Of a stretch of DNA of 64,000 nucleotides, positions 60,574-64,000 are shown one piece after another. Both the position numbers and the translations under genes were made by a program. How positions within the stretch are numbered: the first letter of the stretch is position 1; each line of letters starts with the position of its first letter. Source of the DNA: Pseudanabaena sp. ABRG5-3 (GTDB taxonomy: Bacteria; Cyanobacteriota; Cyanobacteriia; Pseudanabaenales; Pseudanabaenaceae); NCBI RefSeq assembly GCF_003967015.1, contig NZ_AP017560.1, positions 1,798,001 to 1,862,000 on the forward strand. The letters run 5' to 3'. Below the pieces are notes generated by a model, which ran no database searches, had not been told where the DNA came from, and saw nothing but the letters and a program-made list of their open reading frames with translations.

Positions 60574-62306
60574 AGCCGTTTAACTTTACTTTTGAGAATC
60601 TTCTCTTCGACTTCATTAATCTGTACCTCGCGCAATCGCGTTGCATAGGCAGGGAAAGGGAAGCCAACCAGCAACGGTGATGGAACTTCAGGCTGATGGA
60701 TGAACATACTGCCAGATTTTAAGAGAAGCGATCGCTTCCGACAAGCACCTGTCAAGAAATTATATTCGGGACGTTCTACCTCGGCGGAGTCCAGCCTACC
60801 GACCACGCGCACTGCTGCTTGTCCGACGACACGACGCTCTACTTCTGAGGCAGTTTGTTGTGCGCCAATTAAGATGATGCCTAGCGATCGCCCCCGCTCG
60901 GCAATTTCCACTAATAAATCTTTAATGGGACTACGTCCTTCCTTGGGCGCGTATTTATTCAATTCATCAAGCACGATAAAGACAACGGGATATTGTCCGC
61001 GCTTTTCCTTTTCCATAAAAAGCTTTTGCAGCAATACGCCCACCACAAACTTTTGAGCTTTGCTACCGAGTTTGTTAATATCCGCGATCGTTAACTGATA
61101 TTCCGCCGCCAGAGGATCCAGCTTATACTTTTGCAACTCCTCCGCAGGTAGATCACCGCGTACAAGATGCCCCATTTCATCGGCAATTCCCCACATCCGA
61201 CGGGTGAGAGCCTCGGCTGTCGCAGGGGCATTACGTCCTAGCCATTTTTGATCGGGATTTTCTACCAACTTATCTTCGAGAAATTCTATTAAATCTCGAA
61301 AGGTTTCCACTTTATCCTTACCATCTTCACCATAGCTATCATCTAGATCGAGACTAGTTCGCGGTAAAAAACCTAATTTTTTATCATACTTGTCATTATC
61401 GGCAGCTAATCTGGCTAAGCGCTCCTCGACAATACTCGCCAAAAAGCCGATATTCCCTCGCTCTAGATCATCACCTGCAAATAGGAAACGAAATAGGCGA
61501 TCGCGACAAAACTCACGCATCCCCCACACATAGGCGGAAATATTATCGGAACGTTGATCGAGATGGGGTTCAATTTCCTGTGTATTTTTCTTAGGTGCAA
61601 CGCAAAATCTGACATCACGGAACGGCTCTACGGGCAGATCGAGAATGTGATAACTCGCCCGATCTTCTTCCCGCATTTTGTTATTAGGCTTGTCTAAGAA
61701 GAATAAATCCTCTCCCTTAACGTTGAAAATTAATGCTTTCGTATTTGCTCTCTTAGAACCTAGTGCCGCCGAATTGAAAATAGAATGGAGAATAAATAGA
61801 GCAAAGGAAGTCTTTGTCGCCACACCTGAGATTCCCGAAATATTGACGTGAGCGCCCTTGGTGCCATCGATAAATTCATAATTCAAATAGGCGGGACTAC
61901 CATTTCGCATGATCCCTGCGGAGATGCGCTGCTCCATGCCATCGAAGTTCAGCGCAAAGCGGAGATTCTCATCTTCGGCTAAATAGACTGCATCGCTGGG
62001 TTGGGGGGGTAAATATTCTTCAGGCTCGATGCGGGTGACTTGGATATGGGCGGCATAGGAAACATTGACGGGCATACTGCCAGTGGTAACGAGAAATGTA
62101 TCCGTATCAAATTGGGTTCCTTCGTGGATGGTTCGCACATGATCGACGACACCATAGAAGTTGACGACACCTTTTTTGTCAGGGCGATCGGTTTTTACCT
62201 GTACGACATCATCAAGCCGTAGGACTTTGCCATCACTTACCGCCACCCAAAACTCAAGGGGGGTCGCATCTTTGGTTCCCAAGATATATCCAATCGGCTC
62301 GATCAT
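60570..62306 (-). CDS. HerA-like (DUF87) ATPase
   Basis: 578 residues from ATG 62306 (MIEPIGYILGTKDATPLEFW). N-terminal HAS-like barrel, then the nucleotide-binding region ISGISGVATKTSFALF, where the P-loop GxxGxGKT appears as GVATKTS, Walker B in VVFIVLDELNKYAP, and sensor-like IILIGAQQTASEVERRV. HerA forms hexameric translocases acting in DNA end processing or antiphage systems. No NurA-like nuclease gene adjacent. Confidence 0.83.
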   Translation of the reverse strand: MIEPIGYILGTKDATPLEFWVAVSDGKVLRLDDVVQVKTDRPDKKGVVNFYGVVDHVRTIHEGTQFDTDTFLVTTGSMPVNVSYAAHIQVTRIEPEEYLPPQPSDAVYLAEDENLRFALNFDGMEQRISAGIMRNGSPAYLNYEFIDGTKGAHVNISGISGVATKTSFALFILHSIFNSAALGSKRANTKALIFNVKGEDLFFLDKPNNKMREEDRASYHILDLPVEPFRDVRFCVAPKKNTQEIEPHLDQRSDNISAYVWGMREFCRDRLFRFLFAGDDLERGNIGFLASIVEERLARLAADNDKYDKKLGFLPRTSLDLDDSYGEDGKDKVETFRDLIEFLEDKLVENPDQKWLGRNAPATAEALTRRMWGIADEMGHLVRGDLPAEELQKYKLDPLAAEYQLTIADINKLGSKAQKFVVGVLLQKLFMEKEKRGQYPVVFIVLDELNKYAPKEGRSPIKDLLVEIAERGRSLGIILIGAQQTASEVERRVVGQAAVRVVGRLDSAEVERPEYNFLTGACRKRSLLLKSGSMFIHQPEVPSPLLVGFPFPAYATRLREVQINEVEEKILKSKVKRL

Positions 62307-62413
62307 GTCACTATGTTCTACATTATTTCCCAAGTATATAGCGCTTTTCCAGCAAGTGAGGTACAGAGGCTTGTTTCCCTTCTGAAGGTAGGGAAACAAA
62401 CCAGAGAATAAAA

Positions 62414-62845
62414 CTAAAATGGGCGCAAATGGGGAAGAGTGTGCAATGCTTCAAGACATTGTTCTAGGGTTACATCTTGCATAAATTCCCAAAACTTTTC
62501 TGTGTGTCGCATGTACGCAACATTAAAGCGATCGCCTCCCACATACTCAAATCGAGAGAACTTGTGCTCAGATGAAGATTCTTCACCTGTCAAGGGGTTG
62601 TTATATTTATAGGCTCCACAAATGTAAAAGTAATTGCGATACCATTTACCAAAAATATCTACCAAGTACATGAGTTTGGTATCTGGTGATGGCGGATGAA
62701 TACAATTAGGTTTGAGATCATTATCAATAATTTCTTGAAAACGCTCCTGTACTAATTTTTTCAGAGTTTCGGGTATTTTAGGACTTGGCTCTTTTTTGGG
62801 AGAATATACCCATCCATAGTTTGATCTTGATTTCGATCTTGCCAT
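62414..62845 (-). CDS. Hypothetical protein
   Basis: 143 residues, basic N-terminus (MARSKSRSNYGWVYSPKK), then an alpha/beta part rich in Tyr, Phe and Trp (LMYLVDIFGKWYRNYFYICGAY, RFEYVGGDRFNVAYMRHTEKFWEF). I do not recognise the family. It lies upstream of the HerA-like gene on the same strand, with a hairpin between them. Confidence 0.65.
   Translation of the reverse strand: MARSKSRSNYGWVYSPKKEPSPKIPETLKKLVQERFQEIIDNDLKPNCIHPPSPDTKLMYLVDIFGKWYRNYFYICGAYKYNNPLTGEESSSEHKFSRFEYVGGDRFNVAYMRHTEKFWEFMQDVTLEQCLEALHTLPHLRPF

Positions 62846-64000
<1,155 letters not shown>

Overview
The window comes from a cyanobacterium, most likely a Pseudanabaena-like filamentous form. This is inferred from phycobilisome genes (a CpcG-type rod-core linker and two bilin-lyase families), cytochrome b6/subunit IV genes, a DnaE C-terminal half carrying the trans-splicing intein fragment typical of cyanobacteria, a porin with an SLH domain, and very frequent HIP1 octamers (gcgatcgc). 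The genus is inferred from overall gene style, not from a marker gene.

Layout. 0-5.6 kb: two tandem paralogous hybrid histidine kinases, the first cut by the window edge. 5.9-11.7 kb: CpcT-type lyase, purD, a small helix-turn-helix protein, a long AT-rich gap, an anchored periplasmic-binding protein and a Uma2 nuclease. 11.8-15.4 kb: fabF-acpP, a thioesterase diverging from an HxlR regulator, and glutaminase. 15.5-28.3 kb: porin, then a co-oriented run of cupin, SDR, AEC transporter, 2-hydroxyacid dehydrogenase, HAD phosphatase, solute-binding lipoprotein, hybrid kinase, secreted protein and CruP-like flavoprotein. 28.3-36.7 kb: alpha/beta hydrolase, cpcG, a CpcS-type lyase, a tiny membrane ORF, a SPOR-like protein with two Pot-type permeases, an RsbW/STAS pair and intein-bearing dnaE-C. 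36.7-44.7 kb: trmL, tRNA-Leu(CAA), an HdrB-like protein, Uma2, LMW phosphatase, iron alcohol dehydrogenase, pyk and ribF.

44.8-49.5 kb is accessory: a CHAT protease-like/vWA fusion, an IS630-type element with a -1 frameshift signal and a related MITE-like element, a gene whose end was replaced by that IS, and an HTH/PIN toxin-antitoxin pair. 49.5-53.9 kb: GNAT, M23 peptidase, petB-petD and a triple-repeat protein. 54-57.7 kb: a nuclease-methyltransferase restriction gene that appears split by GC-rich palindromic repeats and carries an extra DUF559 nuclease domain between the same repeats. 57.9-64 kb: PPOX flavoprotein, a UvrD/AddB-like ATPase tail-to-tail with a HerA-like ATPase, a small unknown and the start of ahcY.

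The most unusual structural signal is a family of about 100-120 bp nested palindromes (near 6.7, 9.45, 37.8 and 43.6 kb). Two copies share an identical 38-bp arm, yet each copy has a different central stem that is still self-complementary. The best candidates for an under-described system are the CHAT/TRADD-N-like/vWA protein and the repeat-plus-DUF559-invaded restriction gene.
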